From: Sphingobacterium daejeonense
Lineage (GTDB): Bacteria; Bacteroidota; Bacteroidia; Sphingobacteriales; Sphingobacteriaceae
NCBI RefSeq assembly: GCF_901472535.1
Contig: NZ_LR590470.1
Span: forward strand, 1,922,001 to 1,986,000
DNA: 64,000 nucleotides
Reading direction: 5' to 3'
Position numbers and translations under genes: made by a program
Shown here: piece after piece, positions 26,297 to 36,816 of the stretch
Layout: each line of letters opens with the position of its first letter
Numbering within the stretch: position 1 is the stretch's first letter
Notes under the pieces: generated by a model
What the model saw: only the letters and a program-made list of their open reading frames with translations
Databases searched by the model: none
Told to the model about the DNA's origin: nothing

Positions 26297-27057
26297 GAGT
26301 TACATTTTTAGGTACAGGAACTTCACAAGGTGTTCCGGTTATAGCCTGTCCTTGTCCGGTTTGTCATTCAGAAGATAAACGTGATAAACGTTTACGGTCT
26401 TCTATAATGATAGATTACAACGATCGTACGATTGTTGTGGACACAGGTCCTGACTTTCGGTACCAAATGCTGCGTCAAGATGTGAAGCGTCTGGATGCGG
26501 TTTTGATGACACACTCTCATAAAGATCATATCGCTGGATTGGATGATGTAAGAGCATTCAATTATCAACAGCAACAATCTATTCCTATCTATTCAAACAA
26601 AGCTACACATGATGCATTAAGGAAGGAATTCTATTATGCATTTTCTGACTATAAATATCCTGGAGTTCCACAATTGGAGCTGGAGGAGATATTTGCGGGA
26701 GAACCCTTTGAGCTTTATGGCAAATCCATCCTTCCTATTGAGGTTATGCATTATAAGATGCCTGTACTTGGATTTCGAATAGATAATTTTGCGTACATCA
26801 CTGATGCCAAAACTATATCCGAGGAGTCCTTTAAATTGCTGGAGGGTGTTGAGGTTTTGATTTTGAATGCGCTGCAGCGGGAACCTCATATTTCACATCT
26901 TACTTTGGAGGAAGCGATTGAGGTTTCCAACAGAATTTCTCCCAAAAAGACCTTTCTAACACATATTTCTCATCGCTTTGGCAAGCATATAGATATCGAA
27001 AAGATGCTGCCAGAGGGAATTTTTGTCTCTCACGATCAATTAGTTATTGAAATTTGA
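26293..27057 (+). CDS. MBL-fold metal-dependent hydrolase (PhnP-like)
   Basis: 254 residues. RVTFLGTGTSQGVPVIACPCPVCHSEDKRDKRLRSSIMI is the start of PhnP-like metallo-beta-lactamase-fold phosphodiesterases, including a CxCxxC zinc site. The metal-binding THSHKDHIAGLDD motif follows near residue 73, and YITDAKTIS and LTHISHRFG supply further ligands. The start is a TTG overlapping the previous stop; no ATG is available before the conserved N-terminus. The enzyme likely cleaves a cyclic phosphodiester; the substrate is unknown. Confidence 0.85.
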   Translation: MRVTFLGTGTSQGVPVIACPCPVCHSEDKRDKRLRSSIMIDYNDRTIVVDTGPDFRYQMLRQDVKRLDAVLMTHSHKDHIAGLDDVRAFNYQQQQSIPIYSNKATHDALRKEFYYAFSDYKYPGVPQLELEEIFAGEPFELYGKSILPIEVMHYKMPVLGFRIDNFAYITDAKTISEESFKLLEGVEVLILNALQREPHISHLTLEEAIEVSNRISPKKTFLTHISHRFGKHIDIEKMLPEGIFVSHDQLVIEI

Positions 27058-27162
27058 TAAAAAAAATTGTCTGTTCAAAACAATTTGTTCTCATAGTGTG
27101 TTTAACATATTGAAATCAAATTATTGAATAAACTATTTAAACAAAACACAAATTTTATTACT

Positions 27163-27315
27163 ATGGGAAATATTTTGTATTTAATCGCAGTTATTCTTGT
27201 TATCATTTGGGCAATTAGCTTCTTTGGAGGTTATGCAACAGGAGGTATTATCCACATTTTATTGGTAATCGCCATCATTGTGGTATTATTGAGAATAATC
27301 AGAGGGAACGCTTAG
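27163..27315 (+). CDS. Lmo0937-family small membrane protein
   Basis: 50 residues, MGNILYLIAVILVIIWAISF...GGIIHILLVIAIIVVLLRII: two membrane helices joined by a Gly-rich turn. This is the Lmo0937 family, often stress-linked in Bacteroidota. The ATG at 27163 is preferred over an upstream in-frame TTG at 27124. Its 3' end overlaps the opposing ispD by 17 bp. Confidence 0.8.
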   Translation: MGNILYLIAVILVIIWAISFFGGYATGGIIHILLVIAIIVVLLRIIRGNA

Positions 27316-28003
27316 ATTTATTAAATAACAGTTGAGCAATGGCTAAATCTTCCTCATAGGTAATCTTCAGGTTCTGTTGGTCACCAGGAAGGAGATAAAG
27401 GTTGTTGCTCAACTTTTCTACTACTGAGGCGTCATCTGTGAAATAACTTTCCTCTGTTTGCATATAAGCCTCAACCAACAGATTCCCCATAAACAATTGT
27501 GGAGTCTGTACCAACCATACGGACTGTCTGTCTACAGCATTACTATTTTCTGATGTGCCGATACGTACTGAGTTTGTACTTTGGACCGCAGGTATGACTG
27601 CTGGTTTTTCCACTGTACAGGTGTTAAATAGCTCATCTATCAAAACTGTGCTGATCAAAGGTCTTGCCCCATCATGTACTGCCACTTTCACATCCTTCAA
27701 GTTTAGATTTTCTTTTTTGATTAACTCGAGGCCATTTTTTACGCTCTGAAATCTTGTTGTGCCCCCAATAGCGATATAATGATGGATTTCAAAATTGTAT
27801 TCAGTACATAACTCTTTCCAGTATTGGAGCATGGATTCTGAGAGTACAAGAATTATTTGAGGATTACTTGATGAATGGGCAAATTTCTCAATTGTGTGCA
27901 TAAGGATAGGTTTGCTATCCAGCAATAAAAATTGTTTGGGGAGATTACCTCCGATTCTGGATCCCGTTCCTGCAGCAACGATTATAGTGAAATTCGTAGA
28001 CAT
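27299..28003 (-). CDS. ispD: 2-C-methyl-D-erythritol 4-phosphate cytidylyltransferase
   Basis: 234 residues, usual length. The CTP-binding N-terminus is FTIIVAAGTGSRIGGNLPKQFLLLDSKPILMHTIEKF. VKVAVHDGARPLIS and the late TDDASVVEKL segment are typical of IspD. It makes CDP-ME in the non-mevalonate isoprenoid pathway. The gene lies downstream of queA on the same strand but is separated from it by a terminator. It is intact. Confidence 0.93.
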   Translation of the reverse strand: MSTNFTIIVAAGTGSRIGGNLPKQFLLLDSKPILMHTIEKFAHSSSNPQIILVLSESMLQYWKELCTEYNFEIHHYIAIGGTTRFQSVKNGLELIKKENLNLKDVKVAVHDGARPLISTVLIDELFNTCTVEKPAVIPAVQSTNSVRIGTSENSNAVDRQSVWLVQTPQLFMGNLLVEAYMQTEESYFTDDASVVEKLSNNLYLLPGDQQNLKITYEEDLAIAQLLFNKSKRSL

Positions 28004-28046
28004 TCCTGTATTTTGTGATTAGAAGGACAAAGTAAATAAAATATAA

Positions 28047-28075
28047 CAAAAAAACGCAGGCGTTTGGCCTGCGTT
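28047..28075 (-). terminator. Terminator after queA
   Basis: AACGCAGGC (28053-28061) pairs with GCCTGCGTT (28067-28075) around a 5-base loop. On the minus strand the stem is followed by eight T. Confidence 0.8.
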
Positions 28076-28097
28076 CAATATTTTAGATGTAATCAAA

Positions 28098-29147
28098 TTA
28101 GATGATCAACATGGCATCACCATAGCTATAGAAGCGGTATTTTTCTTTTACGGCTACTTCATAAGCATTCATTACATTTTCATATCCTGCAAACGCAGCG
28201 ATCATCACCAATAGTGTAGATTGCGGCGTGTGGAAATTTGTGATCATCGAATTAGCGATGCTGAAATCGTAAGGAGGGTAGATGAATTTTGAAGTCCAGT
28301 CATTAGCTGCTTTCAAGTGATGGTCAGCAGATACTGAAGATTCGATCGCGCGCATAGATGTTGTTCCTACAGCACAGATTTTACGTTTGTTATCGATTCC
28401 TTTATTTACGATGCGAGCTGCTTCTTCAGAAATGATGAATTGTTCAGAATCCATTTTATGTTTGGTCAAGTCTTCCACTTCCACTGTACGGAAAGTTCCT
28501 AGACCAACGTGAAGGGTTACTTCTGCAAAATCTACACCTTTAAGTTCCAGGCGTTTCATCAATTCACGAGAGAAGTGAAGGCCAGCAGTTGGAGCTGCTA
28601 CGGCACCTTCGTTTTTAGCATAGATTGTTTGGTAACGGAATTTATCTTCTGGAGTTGCTTTTCTCTTGATATATTTAGGTAGAGGAGTTTCTCCTAAGAT
28701 TTCAATGTTCTTGCGGAATTCTTCGTCCGTACCATCAAAAAGGAAACGGATTGTACGGCCACGAGAAGTCGTATTGTCAACTACTTCAGCTACCAATAAA
28801 TCGTCATCTCCAAAATATAATTTATTTCCTACACGGATTTTACGTGCTGGATCAACCAATACATCCCAAAGACGTAATTCTTTGTTAAGTTCTCTTAACA
28901 AGAATACTTCGATAGTAGCACCTGTTTTCTCCTTGTTACCATACATTCTGGCAGGGAATACTTTGGTGTTGTTTAAGATCATTACATCTTTATCATCAAA
29001 ATAATCTAGAACATCCTTGAAGATCTTGTGTTCGATTTTTCCGCTGTCGCGGTGTAAAACCATTAGACGAGATTCATCCCTTTGTTCTGAAGGTTCAGAT
29101 GCTAGTAATGATTCAGGAAGATTAAAGTTGAATTGAGATAATTTCAT
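28098..29147 (-). CDS. queA: S-adenosylmethionine:tRNA ribosyltransferase-isomerase QueA
   Basis: 349 residues. [36 protein letters not shown] is the family N-terminus. [22 protein letters not shown] near residue 170 and [26 protein letters not shown] near 215 are conserved signatures. The enzyme transfers ribose from SAM to 7-aminomethyl-7-deazaguanine in tRNA, a late step in queuosine synthesis. It is divergent from the glycogen operon. A 7-bp stem-loop lies in its leader at 29175-29195. It is intact. Confidence 0.95.
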   Translation of the reverse strand: MKLSQFNFNLPESLLASEPSEQRDESRLMVLHRDSGKIEHKIFKDVLDYFDDKDVMILNNTKVFPARMYGNKEKTGATIEVFLLRELNKELRLWDVLVDPARKIRVGNKLYFGDDDLLVAEVVDNTTSRGRTIRFLFDGTDEEFRKNIEILGETPLPKYIKRKATPEDKFRYQTIYAKNEGAVAAPTAGLHFSRELMKRLELKGVDFAEVTLHVGLGTFRTVEVEDLTKHKMDSEQFIISEEAARIVNKGIDNKRKICAVGTTSMRAIESSVSADHHLKAANDWTSKFIYPPYDFSIANSMITNFHTPQSTLLVMIAAFAGYENVMNAYEVAVKEKYRFYSYGDAMLII

Positions 29148-29417
29148 GTTATTCTACTGATGTATTATATGCCCTCTAGCCTTACTGGGGCTAGATTTTA
29201 AAAAGGCTCACAAAATTACGAATTTTTAAGGTAATAATTGTGATTTTCTTGTTTTACAACATTATAATGATATTGGACGCTAATTTCTTGTAGCTCTAAG
29301 GGTACAATTTCTGTTATCCGGTAGTGAATTTATTTATTAACATTGGTTTTTATAAAATATATTGTAATTTAAAACAGACATTTACACTGTCTATTACCTA
29401 TTTAGATTATTATTTTT

Positions 29418-31877
29418 ATGGCAGATACAACAAAGAAGGAAGATTTCGCGAACGACTTATTACCTAACCCTGATACCTTAGAAGAAGGAATCCACCACGT
29501 AAACAACCCCGTTCTCGATTTACCAGATATAGAAAAACTTTATTTAACGGAAGTTAAAGGCTATACCCAAGACCTAAATGCGTTTTATTTTTCCGATGGA
29601 CGCTCCAAAGTTGAGGTAAAAGTATATTCAGAAGATATTATTCGAGTTAGATTAGCACCAGAAGGATCTTTCTTGGTTGACTTTTCCTACGCAATCAGTT
29701 TTAAAGAAGACAATTATGTAAGCTACGAGCTGATAGAAGATGATGAATATTACAAATTAAAGACTAGCTCTGTTGTTTGTATGATTCGTAAATCAGATTT
29801 CAATATTGCTTTTGCGGATGCGGACGAAAAAGTCCTGAACAGGGATCATTCGCCCATGCACTGGGAGGAGAATGTAGATTTCGGAGGTTATTATGTTTAT
29901 TGTACGAAACAAGCAGCTGCTGACGAAGCATTTTTCGGTTTAGGCGATAAAGCTACCAATTTGAACTTAAGAGGAAAAAGAGTAAAGAATTGGAATTCAG
30001 ACACCTATTCATACGCTTTCAACCAAGACCCACTTTATAAGACGGTTCCGTTTTATATTGGAGTGACCGAAGGTCAGGCTTATGGGATTTTCTTTGACAA
30101 TACCTTCAAAACTTATTTTGATTTTGCGGCCGAGCATCAGGATCAAACCAGTTTTTGGTCTGAGGGAGGTGAATTGCAATATTATTACATCCATGGTCCA
30201 AAGATGATGGATGTCGTAAAGCGCTATCATAAATTGACGGGTACACATTATATGCCACCGATGTGGGGGCTAGGCTATCATCAATGTCGCTGGAGTTATT
30301 ATCCAGAGAATAAAGTCAGGGAAGTGGCTTATGAGTTCAGGAAGCGTGAGATTCCATGTGATGCGATCTATCTGGATATTGATTATATGGATGGTTACCG
30401 TTGTTTTACTTGGAACAAGCGTTATTTTCCAGATCCTAAGAAGATGATCTCTGATTTGAATGCCAATGGTTTCAAAACTGTTGTTATGATCGATCCGGGG
30501 ATTAAGGTTGATGATAGTTATTGGGTTTTTAAGCAAGGCCAAGAGAACAATTATTTCTGCCGTAGGGGGGATGATTATTTCATGGAGGGTTTTGTTTGGC
30601 CAGGAAGATGTCAATTTCCAGATTTCACTAATCCTGAGGTTAGGTCATGGTGGGGTACTTTGTATAAAGGTTTGGTTGATGATGGTGTTGCAGGGTTTTG
30701 GAATGATATGAATGAGCCGGCAGTATTTGGTCGTGGTACTTTTCCAAATGATGTAAGGCATCAATTCGATGGTCACCGCGGATCGCACCGTAAAGCTCAC
30801 AACATCTATGGTATGCAAATGGTTCGTGCAACCTATGATGGTCTTAAGAAATTATATAAAAACAAACGTCCATTTACGATTACTCGTGCTGCGTATTCTG
30901 GTACCCAGCGATATTCGTCGGTTTGGACTGGAGATAATATTGCTACCTGGGAGCACCTACGTATAGGTACGCTACAATTGCAGCGGCTTTCTGTATCGGG
31001 TTTATCTTTCTGTGGTACCGACATTGGAGGATTTACTGGTGAACCGGATGGCGAGCTATATACTCGTTGGATGCAATTTGGGGTATTTTCTCCATTTATG
31101 CGTGTTCACTCAGCCGGAGATACCCGCGATCGTGAACCATGGAGCTTTGGCCCAGAATGGGAAGCGATATGTAAGAAATTTATTGAGCTGAGATATAAAT
31201 TGCTGCCCTATATTTATTCTACCTTCTGGTTACAGCATAAATATGGTGAACCTATTTTGAGACCAATTGCTTTGATGGAGCAAGACAAGGAAAAGAATAT
31301 GGTAAGGGAAGAAGAATTCGGTTTTGGAAATCAATTATTGGTTTCACCAGTTCTTCATCCTGGCCAACAAAATAAAATAGTGTATTTACCTGAAGGAAGT
31401 TGGTATTACTACTTTGACAATACATATTATGAAGGAGGTCAAGAGTATACCATTGATACGCCATTGGATGAGATGCCGTTTTTCGTACGCGGGGGGTCTA
31501 TTATTCCTGAATATCCAATTATGCAATTTACAGGTGAGCGTAGAGTTGAATCCTTAAAGCTAAACTTGTACTATGCTGAAGGTGAGCACGAATCAAACCT
31601 GTATTCAGATCACGGTGAAACATTTGCTTATGAGCAAGGTGTTTATGTAGAGAAACATTTCATTGCTAATTGCGATTCAAGTCAGGTCAGCATTATGCAA
31701 GGTGAAGATGGTATTTACACTCCATATTATAATGACTTCAACCTTTATTTAATCGGTCTTCCGTTTGAGCCTAAGCAAATTACGGTTGATGGAGTAAAAG
31801 TTCAACTTCAAAAGGATGAAGAAGGTCAAAATTACATTAAACTAGAACGCGATTTCAAGAAAGTTAACATTCAATAA
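29418..31877 (+). CDS. Glycoside hydrolase family 31 (alpha-glucosidase)
   Basis: 819 residues. The nucleophile motif is GFWNDMNEPAVF near residue 430, and the acid/base Asp is in SSVWTGDNIATWEHL near 505. GHRGSHRKAHNIYGMQMVRATYDGL lies between. An N-terminal galactose-mutarotase-like beta domain and a C-terminal beta domain complete the GH31 layout. There is no signal peptide, so it is probably cytosolic and acts on alpha-glucan ends. It is the first gene of a run with glgB, glgA and glgC, and likely trims glycogen or imported malto-oligosaccharides. Confidence 0.92.
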   Translation: MADTTKKEDFANDLLPNPDTLEEGIHHVNNPVLDLPDIEKLYLTEVKGYTQDLNAFYFSDGRSKVEVKVYSEDIIRVRLAPEGSFLVDFSYAISFKEDNYVSYELIEDDEYYKLKTSSVVCMIRKSDFNIAFADADEKVLNRDHSPMHWEENVDFGGYYVYCTKQAAADEAFFGLGDKATNLNLRGKRVKNWNSDTYSYAFNQDPLYKTVPFYIGVTEGQAYGIFFDNTFKTYFDFAAEHQDQTSFWSEGGELQYYYIHGPKMMDVVKRYHKLTGTHYMPPMWGLGYHQCRWSYYPENKVREVAYEFRKREIPCDAIYLDIDYMDGYRCFTWNKRYFPDPKKMISDLNANGFKTVVMIDPGIKVDDSYWVFKQGQENNYFCRRGDDYFMEGFVWPGRCQFPDFTNPEVRSWWGTLYKGLVDDGVAGFWNDMNEPAVFGRGTFPNDVRHQFDGHRGSHRKAHNIYGMQMVRATYDGLKKLYKNKRPFTITRAAYSGTQRYSSVWTGDNIATWEHLRIGTLQLQRLSVSGLSFCGTDIGGFTGEPDGELYTRWMQFGVFSPFMRVHSAGDTRDREPWSFGPEWEAICKKFIELRYKLLPYIYSTFWLQHKYGEPILRPIALMEQDKEKNMVREEEFGFGNQLLVSPVLHPGQQNKIVYLPEGSWYYYFDNTYYEGGQEYTIDTPLDEMPFFVRGGSIIPEYPIMQFTGERRVESLKLNLYYAEGEHESNLYSDHGETFAYEQGVYVEKHFIANCDSSQVSIMQGEDGIYTPYYNDFNLYLIGLPFEPKQITVDGVKVQLQKDEEGQNYIKLERDFKKVNIQ

Positions 31878-31898
31878 AACGCTAAAAACATATTATTT

Positions 31899-33818
31899 AT
31901 GCCTCAACCAGTTGAAGTACACTCCTTATTGTCCGAATTTGACGTTTCATTATTCAAGTCTGGACGGCATTATAAGCTTTATGAGAAATTTGGTTCTCAT
32001 GAGCTTCTTGTCAATGGGGTCAAAGGAGTATATTTTGCGGTTTGGGCACCAAACGCCCAGACGGTTTCTGTTGTAGGAAACTTCAATGGATGGAATCCAC
32101 ATTCCCACCATCTGCATGTCCGTTGGGATAGCAGTGGGATTTGGGAAGGGTTTATCCCAGGAATAGAGAATGGTGAAGTCTATAAATACCATATCCATTC
32201 TAACACTGGTGAGCATCTTGAGAAATCTGATCCTTTTGCACTTCATACGGAGGTTCCACCGCGGACGGCATCAATTGTTGCTACTACTTGGTTTGCTTGG
32301 AATGATTCCGAGTGGATGTACAGTCGCAGAGAACACAATGCATTGGACAGACCCATGTCGGTTTATGAGATGCATTTAGGTTCTTGGATGCGTGATCCCA
32401 AGGATCCAGATCGATTTTTGAGCTATGAAGAGATTGCCGCTAAATTGATACCTTATATCCACGAAACTGGGTTTACCCATGTTGAGTTTATGCCCATCAT
32501 GGAACATCCGTATTATCCATCATGGGGATACCAGATTACGGGGTATTATGCTGCAAGCTCAAGGTTTGGAGGTCCGCAGGATTTTATGAAATTGGTTGAA
32601 TTGCTGCATGAGAATCATATTGGTGTGATCTTGGATTGGGTTCCATCTCATTTCCCTGGGGATGCCCATGGTCTCTATAAATTTGATGGGACACATTTAT
32701 ATGAGCATGCAGACCCTAAAAAAGGCTTTCATCCCGATTGGCAGTCCTATATTTTTAATTATGGTCGAAATGAAGTTAAGTCCTTTCTGATCAGTAATGC
32801 GTTTTTTTGGTTAGACCGTTATCATATCGACGGATTAAGGGTTGATGCTGTTGCGTCCATGCTTTATCTGGATTATTCACGGAAGTTTGGCGAGTGGGAA
32901 CCCAATGAACTCGGTGGGAATGAAAATCTGGAAGCGGTGGCATTCTTAAAAGAATTTAATGAAGCGGTTTCGAAATATTTTCCTAATGTCCAAAGTATCG
33001 CTGAAGAATCTACCTCATGGTCAGGTGTTAGTCGTGCTACTTTCCATGGCGGATTGGGGTTTTCGGAAAAGTGGATGATGGGTTGGATGCATGACACGCT
33101 GTCCTATTTTAAGGAGGATCCTATCAATAGAGGATATCATCATGATAAGATGACTTTTGCTACGGTCTATGGATTTACGGAGAACTTTATGCTTCCCTTA
33201 TCACATGATGAGGTTGTATATGGCAAACAGTCTTTGATATACAAGATGCCGGGTGACGAATGGCAGAAATTTGCCAATTTGAGATCCTTGTATTTATATA
33301 TGTTCACTTTCATAGGTACTAAGCTTTTGTTTATGGGAGGTGAATTTGGTCAGACTTCTGAATGGAATGTCAATCAATCATTGGATTGGCATTTATTGCA
33401 GTATAAGCCACATTCAAGCATGAAGGATTTTGTGGGTGAACTGAATAAAGTTTATAAATCATATCCAGCATTATATGAGAAAGCTTTCAGTCCTGAGGGG
33501 TTCTTTTGGATTGAGCTTGGGGACCGCGACAACAGTATTTTTGCTTATTGCCGTAGAGGCCATGATTTGGAAAATGATTTGGTGGTGGTTTTGAATCTTA
33601 CCCCAATAGTTCGTCATGGATTTAAGTTAGGTGTTCCGCATAATGGTCAATGGGAGTTGTTATTGAATTCCGATGATCCCAAATTCAATGGCAGTGGTGT
33701 AAAAGTGAAGAAAGTTGTTAAGTCAGAGAAAGAGCCATGGATGGGGCAGGAGCAGTCAATTGTGATAGATCTGCCACCATTGAGCGGTTTAATATTTAAA
33801 AGAAAACTAGGAAAATGA
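31899..33818 (+). CDS. glgB: 1,4-alpha-glucan branching enzyme
   Basis: 639 residues with a CBM48 domain (GVYFAVWAPNAQTVSVVGNFNGWNP) followed by a GH13 barrel. The conserved motifs are DWVPSHFP, GLRVDAVASMLY (nucleophile Asp near 315), SIAEESTSW (acid/base Glu near 369) and LPLSHDEVVYGK. It makes alpha-1,6 branches in glycogen. It starts 22 bp after the GH31 gene, and its last 4 bp overlap the glgA start. Confidence 0.95.
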   Translation: MPQPVEVHSLLSEFDVSLFKSGRHYKLYEKFGSHELLVNGVKGVYFAVWAPNAQTVSVVGNFNGWNPHSHHLHVRWDSSGIWEGFIPGIENGEVYKYHIHSNTGEHLEKSDPFALHTEVPPRTASIVATTWFAWNDSEWMYSRREHNALDRPMSVYEMHLGSWMRDPKDPDRFLSYEEIAAKLIPYIHETGFTHVEFMPIMEHPYYPSWGYQITGYYAASSRFGGPQDFMKLVELLHENHIGVILDWVPSHFPGDAHGLYKFDGTHLYEHADPKKGFHPDWQSYIFNYGRNEVKSFLISNAFFWLDRYHIDGLRVDAVASMLYLDYSRKFGEWEPNELGGNENLEAVAFLKEFNEAVSKYFPNVQSIAEESTSWSGVSRATFHGGLGFSEKWMMGWMHDTLSYFKEDPINRGYHHDKMTFATVYGFTENFMLPLSHDEVVYGKQSLIYKMPGDEWQKFANLRSLYLYMFTFIGTKLLFMGGEFGQTSEWNVNQSLDWHLLQYKPHSSMKDFVGELNKVYKSYPALYEKAFSPEGFFWIELGDRDNSIFAYCRRGHDLENDLVVVLNLTPIVRHGFKLGVPHNGQWELLLNSDDPKFNGSGVKVKKVVKSEKEPWMGQEQSIVIDLPPLSGLIFKRKLGK

Positions 33819-35227
33819 AAGTCATACATTTAAGCGTAGAATGTTTTCCTGTCGCTAAGGTTGGTGGATTGGCGGATGTTGTAGGAGCATTGCCAAAGTA
33901 TCAAAGGGAATTAGGTGTCGATGCCTCGGTTATCATGCCTTTTTTTAACAGGAAATTCACTCAGGAAAATGAATTTGATGTTGTGGCCGTTGGAGAATTC
34001 TACCAAGGTTCTGCATTGCTGTCCTATGAACTGTTGAAAGAGCGGAATGATGTTTTGGGATTTCCATTGTACCTTGTTAAGATTCCTAATCTTCTGGATC
34101 GGGAGGAAATTTACAGTTACCAAGACGAAGCAGATCAATGGATCGCATTTCAACATGCGGTTTTACATTATATACAAAACAACGAAATTTCCCCAGATGT
34201 CCTTCATTGCCATGATCACCATGTTGGGTTAATTCCATTTTTAACGAAATGGAGCAATGATTTTCAATCATTGAAAAACGTAAAGACGGTTTTCACTGTT
34301 CATAATGGTCAGTACCAAGGATGGATGTCATGGAGCAAGGGTATTATTATTCCAGCCTTTGATACTTGGAAATGGGGTCTATTGGATTGGGATGGATTAA
34401 TAAATCCAATAGCAACGGCCATCAAATGCTGCGATGCATATACAACGGTGTCTGAAGGATATTTAAAAGAATTATATGTTGAAGCGAATGGATTGCAAAA
34501 TCTATTTTTTGACGAACGTGATAAATCAGTTGGTATTGTAAATGGAATTGATACTTCCTATTGGGATCCTGCTATTGATTCCCTTATAGATCATCATTAT
34601 ACCATTTTGACCGTGGATGATGGTAAAGCAGATAATAAATTAAAATTCTGCAAGGAATTTGGTTTAGACCCTACGCTGCCATTATTGAGTTACATAGGTC
34701 GTTTTGCGACAGAAAAAGGGGCTGATATTTTGCCAGAATTAATAGAAAATCTTTTGAAGCAAAGCTCAGGTAAAATAAGTATATTTATACTAGGCTCTGG
34801 AGATGCGGAGATTCAGCAAAGGATTCAAGCGGTAGCAAGCAGTTACAATAAGGATTTAGCTGTTTTCTTTGGATATAATGAGCAATTGGCGCATCGTGTT
34901 TATGCGTCTTCAGATTTATTGATTATGCCTTCAAGGGTTGAGCCATGTGGGCTGAATCAATTGTACGCACTAAAATATGGTACCATTCCTGTTGTTCGTA
35001 AGATAGGTGGTTTGAAAGATACAGTTATTGATGTTGAGGAGGGAGGTTATGGATTCCTTTTCGACGATGTAGATGCCGAAGAAGCTGCTGGGACCGTTTC
35101 ACGAGCCGTCAAATATTTAAGTTATGCTGACAATCTAACAAAAACTAGAGATACAGCAATGGCACTTGATTATTCATGGAACAAATCAGCAAAGAAATAT
35201 ATAGAGTTATATAACCAATTAGTTTAA
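33815..35227 (+). CDS. glgA: Glycogen (starch) synthase, GT5
   Basis: 470 residues. MKVIHLSVECFPVAKVGGLADVVGALPK has the KxGGL ADP-glucose motif. HCHDHHVGLIPF, VFTVHNGQYQG and the C-terminal RVEPCGLNQLYALKYGTIPVVRKIGGLKDTV are typical GT5 features. It elongates alpha-1,4-glucan from ADP-glucose. Its start overlaps glgB by 4 bp, and glgC follows 4 bp after its stop, so supply and use of ADP-glucose are co-expressed. Confidence 0.95.
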   Translation: MKVIHLSVECFPVAKVGGLADVVGALPKYQRELGVDASVIMPFFNRKFTQENEFDVVAVGEFYQGSALLSYELLKERNDVLGFPLYLVKIPNLLDREEIYSYQDEADQWIAFQHAVLHYIQNNEISPDVLHCHDHHVGLIPFLTKWSNDFQSLKNVKTVFTVHNGQYQGWMSWSKGIIIPAFDTWKWGLLDWDGLINPIATAIKCCDAYTTVSEGYLKELYVEANGLQNLFFDERDKSVGIVNGIDTSYWDPAIDSLIDHHYTILTVDDGKADNKLKFCKEFGLDPTLPLLSYIGRFATEKGADILPELIENLLKQSSGKISIFILGSGDAEIQQRIQAVASSYNKDLAVFFGYNEQLAHRVYASSDLLIMPSRVEPCGLNQLYALKYGTIPVVRKIGGLKDTVIDVEEGGYGFLFDDVDAEEAAGTVSRAVKYLSYADNLTKTRDTAMALDYSWNKSAKKYIELYNQLV

Positions 35228-35231
35228 AGAT

Positions 35232-36503
35232 ATGTCGCATAAAGTTGTTTCTATTGTATTAGGTGGGGGTCGAGGAACCCGCTTATTTCCGTTGACTGAC
35301 CAACGTTCTAAGCCCGCAGTTCCAATTGCCGGGAAATACCGTTTGGTGGATATTCCGATATCAAATTGTCTTAACTCTGGCTACAATAAGATATTTGTAC
35401 TGACACAATACAACTCTGCATCTTTGAACAAACACATCAAGAACTCTTACAACTTCAGTATTTTCAGTAAGGGTTTTGTGGATATTTTAGCTGCTGAGCA
35501 GACCAATGAGGGTGATCGTTGGTTTGAGGGTACTGCGGATGCTGTAAGAAGGACGCAAAAGAATTTGGTAAATGTGGATTATGACTATGTTCTAATCCTT
35601 TCTGGCGACCAGTTATATCAAATGGATTACTCTGCCATGGTTGATTTCCATGTCAAAAATGGTGGTGAGATCACGATTGGAACAATACCAGTGACCGCAA
35701 AAGAAGCCCCTGGTTTTGGTATTCTAAAGTCTGACGAGAACAATAATGTGGTTTCATTTATTGAAAAACCTACCAAGGATTTATTGGCAGATTGGACCTC
35801 AGAAGTTCCTGAGGACCTAGAAAAACAAGGGCGAAATTACTTGGCATCGATGGGTATTTATGTATTCTCAAAAGGTGTCATGGCAAAGATGTTGGAAGAG
35901 AATAATGGAATGGACTTCGGTAAGGAAATTATTCCTGACGCTATTGGTTCTTCGAAGGTTTTAAGCTTTCCATTCGATAGTTATTGGACAGATATCGGTA
36001 CTATTTCTTTCTTTCTTTGAGCAAATATTGGATTGACGGATGACATTCCCGAATTCAACTTGTTTGGAGAGACTGTGTATACACGTGCTCGGATGCTTCC
36101 GCCGTCCAAGGTTTCAGGTACAACATTGAACAATGCCATTATCTCCGATGGCTGTATCATTTTGGCGGAGAAAATTCAACGTTCAGTGATTGGGATTCGT
36201 TCCAGGATTGGGGAGGGAACAGTGATCAAGATGACTTATATGATGGGTTCTGATTATTATGAGGATCTCAATGAGGTTGTAGAACTGACTTCCTCACAAA
36301 CTCCGCCACCAATTGGAGTCGGGGAAAGATGCTATATCGAGAATGCCATCTTGGACAAAAATTGCCGAATAGGCAATGATGTCAGAATCAAAGGTGGCAA
36401 ACAGCTGAAAGATGGTGATTTTCCGGAGTATACGATTTGCGATGGGATTATTGTCATCAAGAAAAATGCTGTGATCGAACATGGAAGAACAATTGGTTTC
36501 TAA
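35232..36503 (+). CDS. glgC: Glucose-1-phosphate adenylyltransferase (interrupted by an in-frame stop)
   Basis: About 423 residues. The N-terminal pyrophosphorylase signature is VSIVLGGGRGTRLFPLTDQRSKPAVPIAGKYRLVDIPISNC. FGILKSDENNNVVSFIEKP and the C-terminal left-handed beta-helix with ENAILDKNCRIGNDVRIKGG follow. A TGA at 36018-36020 interrupts the conserved YWTDIGT...ANIGLTDD region. The expected reading ISSFFEANIGL is restored by deleting one T in the TTTCTTTC tract and adding one A at GAGCA, that is, two compensating indels. This strongly suggests a sequence error in a functional gene. It supplies ADP-glucose to GlgA. Confidence 0.9.
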
Positions 36504-36518
36504 GAAATAAAATACAAT

Positions 36519-36550
36519 AAAGGCCACTCATAAATTGGGTGGCCTTTTTT
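36519..36550 (+). terminator. Terminator of the glycogen operon
   Basis: AAAGGCCAC (36519-36527) pairs with GTGGCCTTT (36539-36547), followed by a T run. It lies 15 bp after the glgC stop. Confidence 0.85.
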
Positions 36551-36594
36551 ATTGCAAGAATGTTTTCCTGAATACCTTTGTAAAAATCAACACT

Positions 36595-36795
36595 TTATGA
36601 TTGACCTTTTAATACAAATTCGTAAATCATATAAAAGATCGCCATAATAATAATGGCTATAATAATTACTCTAGGGATGTTGATTGCTGCTGGTTCATCA
36701 TCCTTTTCTTTAATTACTGTTTCAGGTACTTTTGTTGGGTCAACATCCTCTGCATTATTGATTTTGTTTCCTTTTTCGTCTTCCTTTTCTTGCAT
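36595..36795 (-). CDS. Small single-span membrane protein
   Basis: 66 residues: a charged N-terminal half (MQEKEDEKGNKINNAEDVDP...EKDDEP) followed by one helix, RVIIIAIIIMAIFYMIYEFVL, and a short tail. It begins 21 bp after the response regulator stop on the same strand and could share its transcript. The family is not recognised. Confidence 0.55.
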   Translation of the reverse strand: MQEKEDEKGNKINNAEDVDPTKVPETVIKEKDDEPAAINIPRVIIIAIIIMAIFYMIYEFVLKGQS

Positions 36796-36816
36796 TTTAT
36801 ACCTCCATTGTTACTT

